Positions 22,201 to 33,852 of a DNA stretch of 64,000 bases are shown here, one piece after another. The stretch spans positions 2,280,001-2,344,000 of the forward strand of contig OW051494.1 in NCBI GenBank assembly GCA_932521035.1. The letters run 5' to 3'. How positions within the stretch are numbered: the stretch's first letter is position 1; each line of letters opens with the position of its first letter. Source of the DNA: Oscheius dolichura (taxonomy: Eukaryota; Nematoda; Chromadorea; Rhabditida; Rhabditidae). Made by a program: the position numbers and the translations under genes. A model generated the notes under the pieces. It saw nothing but the letters and a program-made list of their open reading frames with translations, was not told where the DNA came from and did no database searches.

Positions 22201-25200
22201 GTCCGCCGCTACTGGTATTCCGCCTCGACGCGAGAATGCCAATCCTTCGAATACACCGGCTGCCAAGGAAATGATAACAACTTCGAAACGCTGGTAGATT
22301 GCCAAAATTTCTGTAGAAACGCAGCACGTAAGACACCTCTTCTCCCCTAAAAATTCTCCCTTTAGCCGAGCCCCGTTGCCTTCAAGGCCAAGCCTATAAG
22401 GATAGTTCCAGTAAATTTGTGGCCTGCGCGACTAATCGCCAAGCCTCCTCCTGTCCCGCCAACTACGAGTGCCACTTTGACGGGACGATGCATGGCTGTT
22501 GCCCGACGAAGGCCTACACCTGCTCCTTGGCTCCGAATAACGGAAAGACATGTGGGCCGGGAATCTCCTTCAAATACTTCTACAACAGCCAGACACAGGT
22601 AGGGAGAAACCGCCACAGTTAGACAGCCACCTGTCAGGAGTGCGAATCCTTCGAGTACCTCGGCTGTGATGGAAATTCCAATAACTTCGCGTCTCGAGCA
22701 GAATGTGAAAACTACTGTGGTGTTGGGGGATGTGCCAACGGGGGGACACCGCTCCGCGACAGCTCGGGAAGCCTTCAAAGCTGCTCGGAACGGGAAGGCG
22801 GCTGCCCATCGACTCACGAATGTCAGGGAGTCAGCCTGGGGCCGGATATAACCTCCTACCGCTGCTGTCCCAGTAAAAGTAAGTAGCCGGGAGGGGTGCC
22901 TGAATTGTGTCCCCTTTTCAGCCTACATCTGTGGCCTGCCACCTCAACAGGGATCTTCTCTATGTTCTGGAGGTCTTACTGTAGTCACTAGGTGGGTTGA
23001 AAGTCCTAAAAACTCGTGTGCCCGGATTTTACGGGTGCAGGAGCCTTCTCCCAATTGTGCTCTATTCTCCTCCATTCCAGGTACTACTTCAATATAGTCA
23101 CTAAAAAGTGTGCCTCCTTCGTCTACAACGGCTGTGATGGCAATCCCAACAACTTCGCCTCCATGTCCCAGTGTAATAATTTCTGTATGGCGTCGGCCTG
23201 CACCGCCGGCGATGTCGTTTACCTCAACCCGAACAGCCAGCTCCCAATCACTTGCAACGACGAGCTCCAGAACAATTGTCCTAAGAATTTCCAGGCAGAA
23301 GAATTTTCCTCCAGTTAGATGGCTCCATTTCAGTGTGTTTTTGACTCCTTAACGGATCAGAATGTATGCTGTGGCGCGACGGACATGTCCGTCTGCCCGG
23401 AGGGGGAGAAGGCCTACATCAACGCGGCCGACATGACCGTCCGGGAGTGTATGATCAATGAACACAATTCCTGTCCAAGGGACTACCTCTGCCGGTTTCA
23501 TCCCCAGAAGAATCGATACTTTTGTTGTGGTTCTCTTCAACGGAACAGTAAGTACCGTTTCGTTTACCGCGACCCGGGGAGGACGGCCGGGCCGATGCCA
23601 GGCAGACATAAGTTTTGGTGGACGCGAGTGGCCTTTTTACTTTTTCGATTCTTGTTTACGTTTACAATCTTTCACATACTATAGTTATCATGTAGAACAT
23701 CATCCATCGAAAAATACACTCGATTTACATGGAAATGCCCCTTACTGGCCCCGGCCAGGTGGCGTTCTCTGATGGCCTGCTACCTCGGCACCCGTACCGT
23801 CTCGGCAGCTGAAATTGTGCCAAAGTCCGGCTATTCCTGTTAGAGCAAATTCTGTGGCCGAGACTGTAGGAGCGCGGGAGATCGTCGTATCCCCCCACAA
23901 CCTACCTCTCCTTTTCAGACTACTGCCCAATTGGCCGAGCACCCTTCAAGGATCAGACCTCCCTGCAGCCACTTCGCTGTACAATGAACAAGCACGCGGC
24001 CGGCTGTCCCGAGGGCTTCGAATGCCTCTCCAATGTTAAAGATGCTCTTCAGGGATACTGCTGCTCCGTTTCCGGTAGTTCGCAACCGTCCCCCCACTTC
24101 ATCTAACTGTCGGCCATTTTAGACATCTGCCCGAATAAGGAGGACTACTACCTGGACGAGAGCAGCGGAATGCCGAGGTCCTGTACCGTAGGGCATTTCG
24201 TCACCTGTCCACAGGGCTACTCCTGTCTGGCACCGTTCGACGGCCCCTTGGGGTATTGCTGCCGAGGAGCGCCGCAGCCAGTGGCGTCGGATGGCTGTCC
24301 CCCCGGGGAGATTGTCTACATGGAGAGGAACGAGGTCGTCTCGTGTGACCCGTTCAACCCGGACAATCAGGGCTGCCCCTCCTCCTTCTCCTGTCAATGG
24401 TCTATTCGAACCCAGAGATATCAATGCTGTGGTGTGGATCCTCTTCCTCTGCCCTTGGAAAGTAAGTTCCCTTCCCCTTGACCCCCCGGAGGAGGTATGC
24501 CCGGACCCGTAAACTTTCGGCACGCGGGTCTTCCTGTAGTCCACGACGCCAATTGAACTACTCTTCCTCCTACAGGGAAAGCCAAGGCCCTCCCCGGTCC
24601 CCCCATCCTCCACTTCCCCTGTCGTCCTGTATCAGAGGATACAAGATGACAATGGGGCAAATCTCGTGTCCTAAAGCGAATTCCAACCAAATAAAGCGAA
24701 AAAGAAAAAGAGGAACATTCAGACGACGGCTGCCCGTCCCGGCAGATCGCCTTTATGGACCCGGATACCCGAAAACCGAAAGTCTGCACCTCGGCCACCC
24801 AGTCCTGCCCCCTCGGCTATTTCTGCCAGTTCAGCACCACCAACAAACAATTCCAATGCTGTGGAATCCCCTCAGAATGTCCCGTCACGATGGTATAGCA
24901 CCCCATCGCTATCCTCTGTACTCCTAGAATTCTTTCCAGGTCGCGTTTATTGGCATCAACGGCGAGGCTCAGCCCTGCTCGCTCCAGGGCGGCCAAGGCT
25001 GTCCCGATGGCTTTTCCTGTGTCAAAGGGAAGACCGACTATGAGATTTGCTGTGCCGGTGGCAAGGCCTGCGATTCGGCACAGGTCTCCGTCGAGGGCGA
25101 GTGCCTCCCCCGGCAGCCGATCGGCGCCGCCTGTCACGACTCGATGCAATGTGTCGGGGGCTCCTCTTGCGTGAAGAGCCTCTGTCAGTGTCCCACGAGG

Positions 25201-26254
25201 ACACGCGAAAAGGCACACCAATGCATCGCGGACGACCCGTTGACCTGCTCCGAGAGGCAAGTCAAAGTCCTGAACGAGTGCCTGCCCCGCGTCTCTCTGG
25301 GACGATCCTGTGTCACCGGGGCACAGTGCCCCAAGGGAGGGGAATGCCTCGAGGGCGTTTGTGACTGCCCGAAGGAGATGATTCGAAAGGTCAGGAAAGA
25401 GCCGTTCCCCTTTAAAAAGCACCAATTCAGGGAGAAATCTGTGAAAAGAAGGCTCCGGTCCGGTCCTCTACTTCACCGTCCAAGTCTATTCCGCCGCCGA
25501 TGATCGCCGCCCGGACGACGACCACTCCCGCGACCACCACGACAACTTCTTCTTCTATTCTAGAAGGTGCCACCTCTTTTCCTTTTTAATAGAATGAATT
25601 GCTCCGAGACCCGAGTCTATTGACCGTCAATCTCATCCCCTTCAGGTCTGTGCCCCTCTCCCCGGTCGCCGTATGTCACCAACGGCGTGGCCAGAGGCTG
25701 CTCCATGGGTCAGACCTGCCCTCCCGCCTACCAGTGCACCTACAGCAAAGTGGTCCAGAACTATTTCTGCTGTTCTTCATCCAAGACAGTCCTCAAAACA
25801 GGAAGTATGTATACCCCTTCGGCCCAATTAAAGGTCTGTTCCAGTATTGAAACAAGCCTGTCAAGTGGGCGAGGCACTCCATTACCTCCAGACGGATATG
25901 CCCATCGTCTGCACGAGGTTTAACAAGTGCCCAGAAAATTATGTCTGCCGCCGGAATACCGTAACCCGTCAATTCCACTGCTGCACCCTTCCTAAGCAGG
26001 GCGGCCCGCTGGATATGAGGGAATATATGCAGGAGGTGGCCAAAAAGCGCCAGGAGATGACACAACGCAGTCTGGCGTATCACTTCCCCGCGAAGAAGAC
26101 GCGGTGCCTCGGGAAGCAGGTCCTATTGGAGGTGGAGATTAAAAACAAAATTGTTAGAAAATGCCGTGAGTTTGGGGGATGCGGTAAGGGGATGAAAGAG
26201 GAGTTCAGAGTCTGCATGCCCGATGACAATGAAGGCGGTAAACGGCATCTGTAA
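19221..26254 (+). CDS. Secreted multi-domain protein: EB, five Kunitz and multiple lustrin cysteine-rich domains, 1435 aa
   Basis: Twenty-one exons: 19221-19254, 20011-20178, 20223-20338, 20388-20591, 20825-20972, 21011-21190, 21280-21648, 21784-21906, 22154-22327, 22366-22598, 22638-22878, 22922-22991, 23081-23294, 23334-23547, 23919-24074, 24123-24461, 24723-24892, 24940-25389, 25431-25566, 25646-25804, 25845-26254, summing to 1436 codons. Order: signal peptide ([12 protein letters not shown]); an EB-type module ([10 protein letters not shown]); a WxC-poor module with TFPSDGSF; Kunitz 1 and 2, both lacking cysteines 2 and 4; Kunitz 3-5 with all six cysteines; then repeated C-P-x-G...C-P-x-x-x-x-C...CC modules of the lustrin type, more EB modules, a Thr-rich linker (exon 19) and two more cysteine modules. 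Nematode relatives are extracellular or cuticle-associated. Residues after the second Kunitz cysteine are D, G and S rather than K or R, so trypsin inhibition is unlikely. The intron 23295-23333 has a GC donor. Exon 1 is joined over a 756-nt intron. Confidence 0.88.
23027..23043 (+). repeat. Arm of the TTTACGGGTGC palindromic element family (copy in Kunitz-gene intron)
   Basis: TTTTACGGGTGCAGGAG matches the right-arm consensus shared by copies near 35508, 38211, 46412 and 47948. It lies inside intron 22992-23080. No good opposite arm is visible here, so it may be a degraded copy. Confidence 0.6.
23784..23880. mobile_element. Palindromic TTTACGGGTGC-family element, paired arms
   Basis: The left arm at 23784-23809 (CTCGGCACCCGTACCGTCTC then GGCAGC) is the reverse complement of the family consensus. 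The right arm near 23852-23880 reads GGCCGAGACTGTAGGAGCGC then GGGAG and matches the consensus in direct orientation. A spacer of about 40 nt separates them. The pair lies inside the unusually long intron 23548-23918 of the Kunitz/lustrin gene. A single reverse arm of the same family is at 24501-24523, in intron 24462-24722. Confidence 0.65.
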
Positions 26255-26829
26255 ACTCGTTAAGAAACGGCCAGTCAATTGATGATGATCTACAAGAAAC
26301 AATGTCTTTCAAATGCTACAGAAACTCCCCAAAATGATATCTCATTCGATAGATGTTCATATTGTTGCAAAACGTGTACTCTCGCCTTGTTATAAAGGTC
26401 TTCCCCTTCGTTCCCTTTTTTACTAGCTTGACTAGAGGTCGTGGTCACTGTCTAGTGTATTTATTCTTCCAAGAAGACGACGTGACCTCACGCGTCATAA
26501 TTCCAGCGGTGGAATTGGTCGACATATCCAGCGGTATGGCAAAAATACCCAATGACTTCCGAGTTCTTTTTTCAGCTACAAAACACCAATCGAACATAAA
26601 GCTATATTAGTACATTCACATTAGGATGACTGCTAAGACCACCTCCGCCGAGATCGCAACTGATTGCGGCGTTAGCCTTCGTTGTAACAATAGATAAAGC
26701 TTATCAGATGTTGTCCTATGCATAAAACTACCGAGCTGTACAAAACAAAAAACACGATTTTTTTTTTGAAATTTTAATTTCATGTGCTAAGCAAAATTAT
26801 ATGATTTACTAAAGATACGTTTTAACAGG
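26255..26829. other. Convergent intergenic region
   Basis: Lies between the stop codons of two convergent genes and should hold both 3' UTRs. AT-rich with a run of T near 26760. No coding frame or RNA gene recognised. Confidence 0.5.
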
Positions 26830-29800
26830 TTAATTGTTGTATGAGCCTCCTCCGCGTCTCGTTCGCGGTTCATTAGGGCCGTAGCCTCTAAAAGGTCCTC
26901 CTCCTCTGGGTTGTGATTCTAAAACACTTTATAAATATGTCCAGAGAAAGACAACCTGAGCGCCCCTGTACTCCTCGCCTGACTCCATCGCCACTACCAC
27001 CATGCATATGCAGACCACGTTGATCGAAAGAACCGCTACGGCCTTGCCCTCCTCCTCCTCGTGGATTATTGTAAGTTTGATGTGCTCCTGATCCGCCTCG
27101 ATTATTACGCATATCATGGCCTCCATAGCTGCAGCCGTCATGTCCTCCAGCGGGTGGATAGTGCGCAGAATTGCTATTACCATACCCTCCAGCGTGTGAA
27201 TAGTGCGCAGAATTACCATATCCTCCACTTCCCTCTCTTCTATATCGACCTTCGTAAACATCACTGGACTTAAAAGCATTCGCTTCGCCACGTGTTACTG
27301 GCGGTGGGATTGGTGACGAATCGTCGAAGCCGCCGGTGTTGAACAAGATTTTGGTACAGTCCGGAATACCTAAACGTTCATTTATGAATACAATTATTTA
27401 AAAAGCCCTACCATGGCCGATATTTGGATTCGTAGCAGTATTACCCTCACCATTGTCTATTGTCTCAGCATCGTTCTTTTCTTGCAAACTATTTTCAACA
27501 AGTTTGTCCAATTCGTTACGTGACTGTGGTGGCGGCGTAGGAGGTACAGTGGGCGTTGTTGAAGATAAACGACACTAAATAAACATAAGAGACGGTTATT
27601 AGAAGGTGATCATACCTCATCTCTGGAAGTGTTCTCGGATTGTTCTTCCTCGGTCTCGACAGTACCAGCCTTGTCAATGCTACTATCCACATCTTTCTGC
27701 TTTGGAACTAATGACCAATTCGGATCTTTGCTGATAAATTCGCCTCCCATGGTATTAAAGCGACTATCCTGAAACTTAATTAATGTTAGCTGAAAACGAA
27801 GTATACACCTTATCATTATTATCCACTAGGGTTTCGCTAACGCCAGACTGTGTACTACCTATCGACAAAACGTCATCAAGGCGACGGACGATATTCTCTT
27901 CTATCTTAGACTCAGATTGAGTACTTTCCACATCATCATGCTCGGTAAGATCTTCTACAGCACTATTAAAACCATTTTCATCCCTTAACATCAGAATTCA
28001 ACGTTAAAAAATAACGATACGTTTCCGATAGTTCAACATGTGGTGAACATGGAGGTTCTACTGTTTCATTTCCTTCAGATTCAACATCAGCTTGAACATC
28101 GCTAGTAGGTTCAACAGGTGCATCTTCATTCTCAGCAGACACTGCAATTGGCACCTCAGAATGTTCTTGGGTTTCCTGCTAAAATCGTAAATTGTTTTCA
28201 ATTTCATACTACTGACCTCATTTTCATATTCAACGCATTGTATCTCGGTTTCACTTGAAGCATCGGCTTCGTTTGAAATATCGCTTTTACTATTTTCATC
28301 GGAATCACTTGAAATTATCTCCCAAGTATCGGGATCGGGATTGAAATCTAAGAACCAGTTTACAAAAATAAGTTGCGTTCGTTACTTCTTCTTCCGATTG
28401 CTTCACAGAACGTTTTCACCAAATGTTCATCTTTGATTCCCGAGTAATTACACGACATTGTGGCGAATGCATACACGTTATCTTTAGTCATATCACGATT
28501 AGCGATATGTGTTGCAAGGTACAAACCAAGGCGTGTCTAAAAAATAGACGTTTAGTAACTCGAGCTTCTTACAGTTTGCTTGTGATACTCTTCTCCTCCA
28601 ATATTCGCAATTTGTTCCATTAGAGCTCGGCATAAGGTCGATACTGGCAAAGCGTTTTTAGGTTCCTTCTGCCAAATTTCTTTTCCCATTGGTATCTTCA
28701 ACCAGTGAGACACGACTGTTTCCATAACACCTATTACGGATACGTAACGGTAGTAGCATTTAAGTTACTTATAGAATCTTTTTCAAATGCGAAGTTGTAC
28801 CGAAAAGCGCTACGCTGTCCAAGAGAACCAGTTCGTAAAGATTTCAATGCAGCAATAATATACGTAAGCATACGAATTGCAGGCTGGAAAGAGTTTGTAG
28901 TCAGATTAGCACATACCTCATATATTATTCTTGACACTTGAGGGAAATAATCTGTCCAATTATTTGGTGCGGCACCCTTGATGTATACAACAGCATCGCT
29001 AGCGACATCTTCGGCAAGGCATGGCTCAGGCGAAATGAGTAGTCGGGCTACCAGCTTTTGCAGAACGCTTGCTTTAAACTCAATATCGCTCTAAAAATAT
29101 TTCAGAAAAACTTGAAAGGGAAAATACCAAGTAAGCCAGATCTTCATTCTCACGAAGAGTCTTGTGAAGTTGGGCGATTTCGATTTTTAATAAACGATAA
29201 GCAACAATAGGATGAATACTATCATAATTTCCTTTGCTGGTGTCATTAAATCCATTCTTTAGACTAATGACATGCCTGTGCATATCAATAACTTACGAAA
29301 GACACGAACAAACCTTGCAGCATTGATCCAGCTTTTCGTAATTGTGTCGTTAAACATACTGCCAATGCTAGACTTCCAAACGTCTACAATGGGATTTCCA
29401 GGCAAAAGGATGGTGCCCAAACAAATAGCATCCCTACAAAGGCGTTTTTATCATAATTACTAGATTACGTACCAATAATATCCTAACCACCAAAATCCAG
29501 AAATCTTAGAAGTTAAAGACGGGTCATTGATATGTTCAAGTACGTAGTGGATCAAAGTGGTCAAAAAGCCAGATTCATTCACATCATTTGTATGATTTGT
29601 ATGAAAACGAGTAACAGTATCTGTCATAATGTTTTGAAGAACCACGGTTCCTAAAATATATTCATTTGCAAAATAGATCACGTACCGTCTTTATTATCTT
29701 TGACCGATTCTAGAAGTGGATAATTCTTATGATGGAAGCGTTCAGCGCACTTTTCTGCACGACCTTGCTAAACTTGATAGTTGGGCAATGTAAAATATAA

Positions 29801-30296
29801 AAAAATTACGTCACCAAGAACGATACAAAGATCAATGAATGCAGCTTCCTTGGCAAAAGCTCTCTGCTGCATCATGAAGAGGTCGTTTTCCAAGAAGTCC
29901 ACTGAATAGAAAATATGTAGACAGCAAAACAGAGTCCCTACAAATCTCTTTAACCAGCGGCTTCTTTTTATCTCCTAAAATGAAAGGGACCAATGGATCA
30001 ATCGGTGCATTGCATAGCTGCGTCTTAGTATGATTTATGAAGCTAGCTAAGGTTTCACTATGGGTAACATTCCACTAAATTATGAGATAACCTATATTAA
30101 ACTGGATTACAACCTTTTCTTCCAGCTCAGTTAAACATTTGTGTACATAAGGTTCCAGGTACTTTTGCTGACATTGTTCCAAAGATTTCCAGAAGAAGTA
30201 CACTTTAACATCTCCTTCTTTGTTCACATTTTCTCGTAATGGAACTGCAACGGATAATATACAAGAAAAGTACAATTTCCTACTTGACGGTGTCAT
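26830..30296 (-). CDS. Unrecognised 925-aa protein: helical N-terminal half, acidic linker, RGG-rich C-terminus
   Basis: Nineteen exons, high to low: 30284-30296, 30114-30244, 29942-30074, 29810-29901, 29686-29767, 29473-29650, 29314-29433, 29128-29275, 28917-29090, 28769-28883, 28573-28730, 28386-28536, 28217-28347, 28021-28178, 27809-27983, 27616-27768, 27412-27574, 26956-27369, 26830-26918. All phases agree. About residues 1-500 look all-helical, with no transmembrane segment and no motif I can name (stretches include FWWLGYYWYDAICLG and ETVVSHWLKIPMGKEIW). About 505-720 is strongly acidic and Ser-rich. Then comes a proline-rich patch (TPTVPPTPPPQSR), and the last 170 residues are Gly/Arg/Tyr/His-rich with RGG motifs, typical of RNA-binding tails. 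A helical-repeat RNA or translation factor (for example MIF4G-like) is one possibility, but this is a guess from architecture only. A TTCTGCTTCAG acceptor lies about 45 nt before the ATG. Confidence 0.75.
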
Positions 30297-31390
30297 TTAT
30301 AGCTTTCGAAAAATATCTTATTTGCTGATAAATTTCCCTGAAGCAGAATTAATAATTTTTTTCATAAACAAGAAGTAAAAACGGCAGCAATCATGACACG
30401 CATCACACACGCCAACGAAGAGAACAAATGAAAGAGTTTAGCCTAAAATGCATCGCGTGCCAGGACTGCCTCAGGGAAAATCAAAAATCAGGCCCGAGCC
30501 GCACACTTCAAACAGTTACACTACGAATATTGAAGAACCTTTTCACTCGCCCACCATGCACACAGCTTTTTGCAATGAAATCACATGAAAGTTTCTAGTT
30601 TCCGGCTTCTATTTGCCAACAGCAACAATTTCTAATGTTCAACCAGTAGCTCAAATAGCACTACTGCTACAAACAATACTTGTCCGACACAGATTCTTAG
30701 TTTTCAAAAATTTATATTGATCGTCTTCGAGTCGGCGAAGTTCACCAAACTTCTTTTGAAGTCTAATAACATAAGAAAAAAGACGAGCATCTGCAACAAG
30801 ATGAGCAATGGTGAAAGTAAGTGCTTTTTATTCTTGTTTTAGAACATTGCTCTGGTCAAAAAAAATTGCTGCAGTGGCAGTATAAGGATCTGGAAAGACT
30901 TGCAATGTGCGACTTTCTTCCACCGAAAAGGAAGGTGCTGCTAATTCGACTGAATCAAAATTCACACCAAGGGCAGTGAATGTGGAATTTAGAAATATCT
31001 TGGTTAGTGGTCGTGTTGGAGGTAAAAACCAACCAGCACGTCACGTTATCCAATAATTCACTGGCAATTGTTCGTCTTACGAATGATGGAATGGGAATAG
31101 AATGATGCTGGGGATATAGGTAACCTGGAGAGTAGAAACACGAATTTTCAGGGTTGAGCAGCTCTAAATTAAATGAAAAGTTCTACTTTTCGTCATCGGA
31201 GGTTGACCGGAGGGGAGGCCAATGAAGGAGTCAAGTCGCACAATCGCGCCTCGCCGATTCCCCTTATTCTTGTTCTCCCACACATGAACGCCTTCTCTAG
31301 TTTTAGTAGTGGGTATTACTAGTGGACCGTCGGCCGGGGGTTTTGGATATAAAGGGGTTGGATTCTCGGGCAGAATCCCAAAATACAAGT
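30297..31390. other. Intergenic region between the 925-aa gene and BBS5
   Basis: AT-rich and without a confident gene. It contains the 5' region of the 925-aa gene and the 3' flank of bbs-5. A plus-strand ATG near 30802 followed by a donor and an acceptor at 30842 could make a peptide of about 50 residues, but nothing supports it. A minus-strand frame overlapping 31164-31412 is an out-of-frame shadow of the BBS5 3' end. Confidence 0.45.
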
Positions 31391-31395
31391 TTATT
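31390..31395 (-). terminator. Poly(A) signal overlapping the BBS5 stop codon
   Basis: Minus-strand AATAAA whose third to fifth bases are the TAA stop of BBS5, so the 3' UTR would be extremely short. Cleavage would be expected 10-20 nt further down. Confidence 0.55.
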
Positions 31396-33528
31396 CGACT
31401 CGAATATTCCACAGATCACCAATAGTGAAGCCGTTCTTCAATGGCTCTACTGCCAGCCCCAGTTCCTCTGAATAGACCGGCAGTTTCCTTGTCTCCTCTC
31501 CTGTCGCCGGCCCGCTTGTTCCCTCTGTGAAATAAGCCTAGAACATGGGTTATTTTATCTATAAGTGGTCTTTTTTTCATACGGCAAAGGCATCCGTTCG
31601 AAGGATTTTCTCCTCCACGGTCTCTACATCGTCTTCAATCGGGTCCAGTCCGTCTCCATCGCCGATATTCCGCGGAGTTGGCTGAATTCTTTTATTTTAG
31701 GGAGATTTGGGAGATTACCGGTTTCTCTCTTGTCAACATGACCCCAAAAATGGGCCGCTCAAATTGTGCCTTCATTAAAGCCTGGATCTGCGAGCAGACG
31801 GCCTTCAGTTTCTCATTAGGGTTGATTCGAAAGCCCAGGACATATTCTCCACTCTGAATTGGCCGTCTCTCCAGAAAAACAAGATGAAATTTACCGAGGG
31901 AACAGTCTCCACGACCAGTGCCTGACCAAATTTGGAATCCCTCATCCGGACACTGAACATCTGCAGATACGGCACACTGACATTATATTGGATATTGGTA
32001 CTGGCGTACCAAACAACACGGCAGTTGGTGATGAACATCGTGCCGAGACTTCCCTGAAAATCAGCTCATACAACAATCTATACCCAGTTTGAACTTGGGA
32101 CATTCCACCTACTGGACGGCGCCCTGGAGGAGGACGCCCCCCGCCTAGGGAGTGATCTAGAGTCAGCGGAGGCGGCCTCTTCCTACCGCCCCTGGGGAGA
32201 ATCCTCAATGGTATAAGGTTCTACAGTTAATGGGTTATCGTGGTGGGAATCTGCTGCCGAATACGCTAGATTCGCCAGAAGTCGATCCCCCCTGAGCCTT
32301 CCACCCGCCGGCCAAGCCATGCTTCAGAGTTGCCGCCTGGAGTATTGAACCTCTTGCGAAAGAGATCCAGTATCCTTTGATGGTGTCTTGCGGCTCGATT
32401 CAAGACAGAATAGCTCGGCCGAGCCCCCACAAGGATTTCGTCCTCCAAGGCTCCCGACCCAATAAGGCCGATCTCAGCCATAGTAGCCGCACGTCCCCCT
32501 CAACTCGCCTGATCCTGACTCAAATTCCAGACGCCATTCACCCTCTCCGCCAGCTGTTCCTGCGGCAGAAGACGTAAATTCTCGGAGTCGTCGATGAGTG
32601 CTCCCCTCATCTTTAGTTCCCTGTACAGACGAGTCGTCTCATACGCCCGGTAGACGGACATCATTGTAGTGATCAGCCGGTTGTGATTCTAGAAATAATG
32701 AGGCTCTCAATCGAAATAGAACTAACAGCCGGTGGGAGGCAGGTAAAGACGAATTCAAATTTTGTAGAATTGCCGCTGATCCGAGCATGGACGTAGATCG
32801 CCTCGGCGTCTTTGTGCTTACTGGACTGGAAGAGGAGGACAGGGGATTAGAGAACGGGGGAGGCGAGGATACCTGGGTGAAGCGGGTCTGTATAGCTTGG
32901 ACACAGCTCCAACCGATGCTCAGATTGATCCGGGGCATTGTGGTGGCATGCCAAATGAGGCGGATATTCGTGATTCGAATGGTCCCTAGAAGAAAGAGGG
33001 ACTCCTACTTGGAAAAAAAGAAGACTCACCCCGGTCGCCGTTGTTTCCCTTGGTGTCTTCCACGTTGTCCATCCTGTCGACCAGCTGCTCGCCTCCACAG
33101 AGACGCAACATCCTAACATCTTTCATATTTAAACCCTCTCTACAGTATTTACCCAAAACAACACCTGGACGCAAGTTTCAATCAGTGCCCACTTCCGCCC
33201 TCGTCCCGCCAAAAATTCTACCTCTTCTGCTTAAAAAGTAAAGGACCCAAAAGGTTGCCGAAAACGCGCCTGAATTCTAGTTTTTATGCCTTTTACAGAG
33301 TAAACAGGAAGAAAACAAATGGGGCCAAGTGCTCCACCCAGAAGAGAGCGTCCTGACTGGGCGCCTTCGGCCGAGGAACGGGCTACCCCCTACCAAGCCA
33401 TTCGTTCCGGGGCATCTATAGACTCCTGGCAAGATTCCGGACATTCTCTTCAAACCAAAAAAATAAACTAACCGTTGATCGACATCGAATCGAATCTCTC
33501 GATTTTGCCATAGAGGTTCACGATCCAT
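31391..33528 (-). CDS. bbs-5: BBSome subunit BBS5, 356 aa
   Basis: Nine exons: 33473-33528, 33030-33112, 32873-32985, 32727-32825, 32509-32688, 31895-32053, 31719-31853, 31583-31681, 31391-31537, totalling 357 codons. The reading follows vertebrate BBS5 end to end: [15 protein letters not shown] start, then [20 protein letters not shown], the first PH-like domain (about residues 25-140), [17 protein letters not shown]-x-DQG linking into the second PH-like domain with [17 protein letters not shown] (about 190-270), and the C-terminal TDAFAAYF...[18 protein letters not shown]5 is a core subunit of the BBSome, which binds phosphoinositides and moves membrane cargo at the base of cilia. In nematodes it acts in ciliated sensory neurons. 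The intron 32054-32508 has a GC donor (CAG/GCGAGT), the only one that keeps the conserved D-Q-G-S-L-G junction. First intron (33113-33472) is long. Confidence 0.96.
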
Positions 33529-33852
33529 CGAATCCCAGCTGACTGGCCAGCGGCCACCGCCGTCCGTTACTATGGCTACGTTGTCCCCCCTCGCATCGTC
33601 CTCCGGAAAACACTCGAAAAATACATTTTATTCGTGCTCACAGATTGATATATCACAAAGAAAAACACCAAAGGAATTCTGCTTTTTGTTTTTGGTTCAC
33701 AAACCTCAAACCCGTGCCATGGAAATCCAAGAAGAAGGGGGGATACTGTAGAAGGGGGGAGGGGGATAAAGCAAAGCTCATTGTTGTCATCATGCTTGTG
33801 TGAGATGGGGAGGAGGGGAGATACTGTATACAGATAAAGTAGGGGAGGACGA
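33529..33852. other. Short spacer between INPP4 and BBS5 (tandem, minus strand)
   Basis: 324 nt between the INPP4 stop and the BBS5 ATG on the same strand. It holds the INPP4 3' UTR and BBS5 promoter or trans-splice region. No clear AATAAA spacing or U-rich element typical of an operon was identified, so an operon is not claimed. Confidence 0.45.

Noticed and set aside
30802-31014. Small plus-strand two-exon gene (about 50 aa)
   Set aside because: Needs an arbitrary donor choice and gives a short peptide with no similarity; insufficient evidence.
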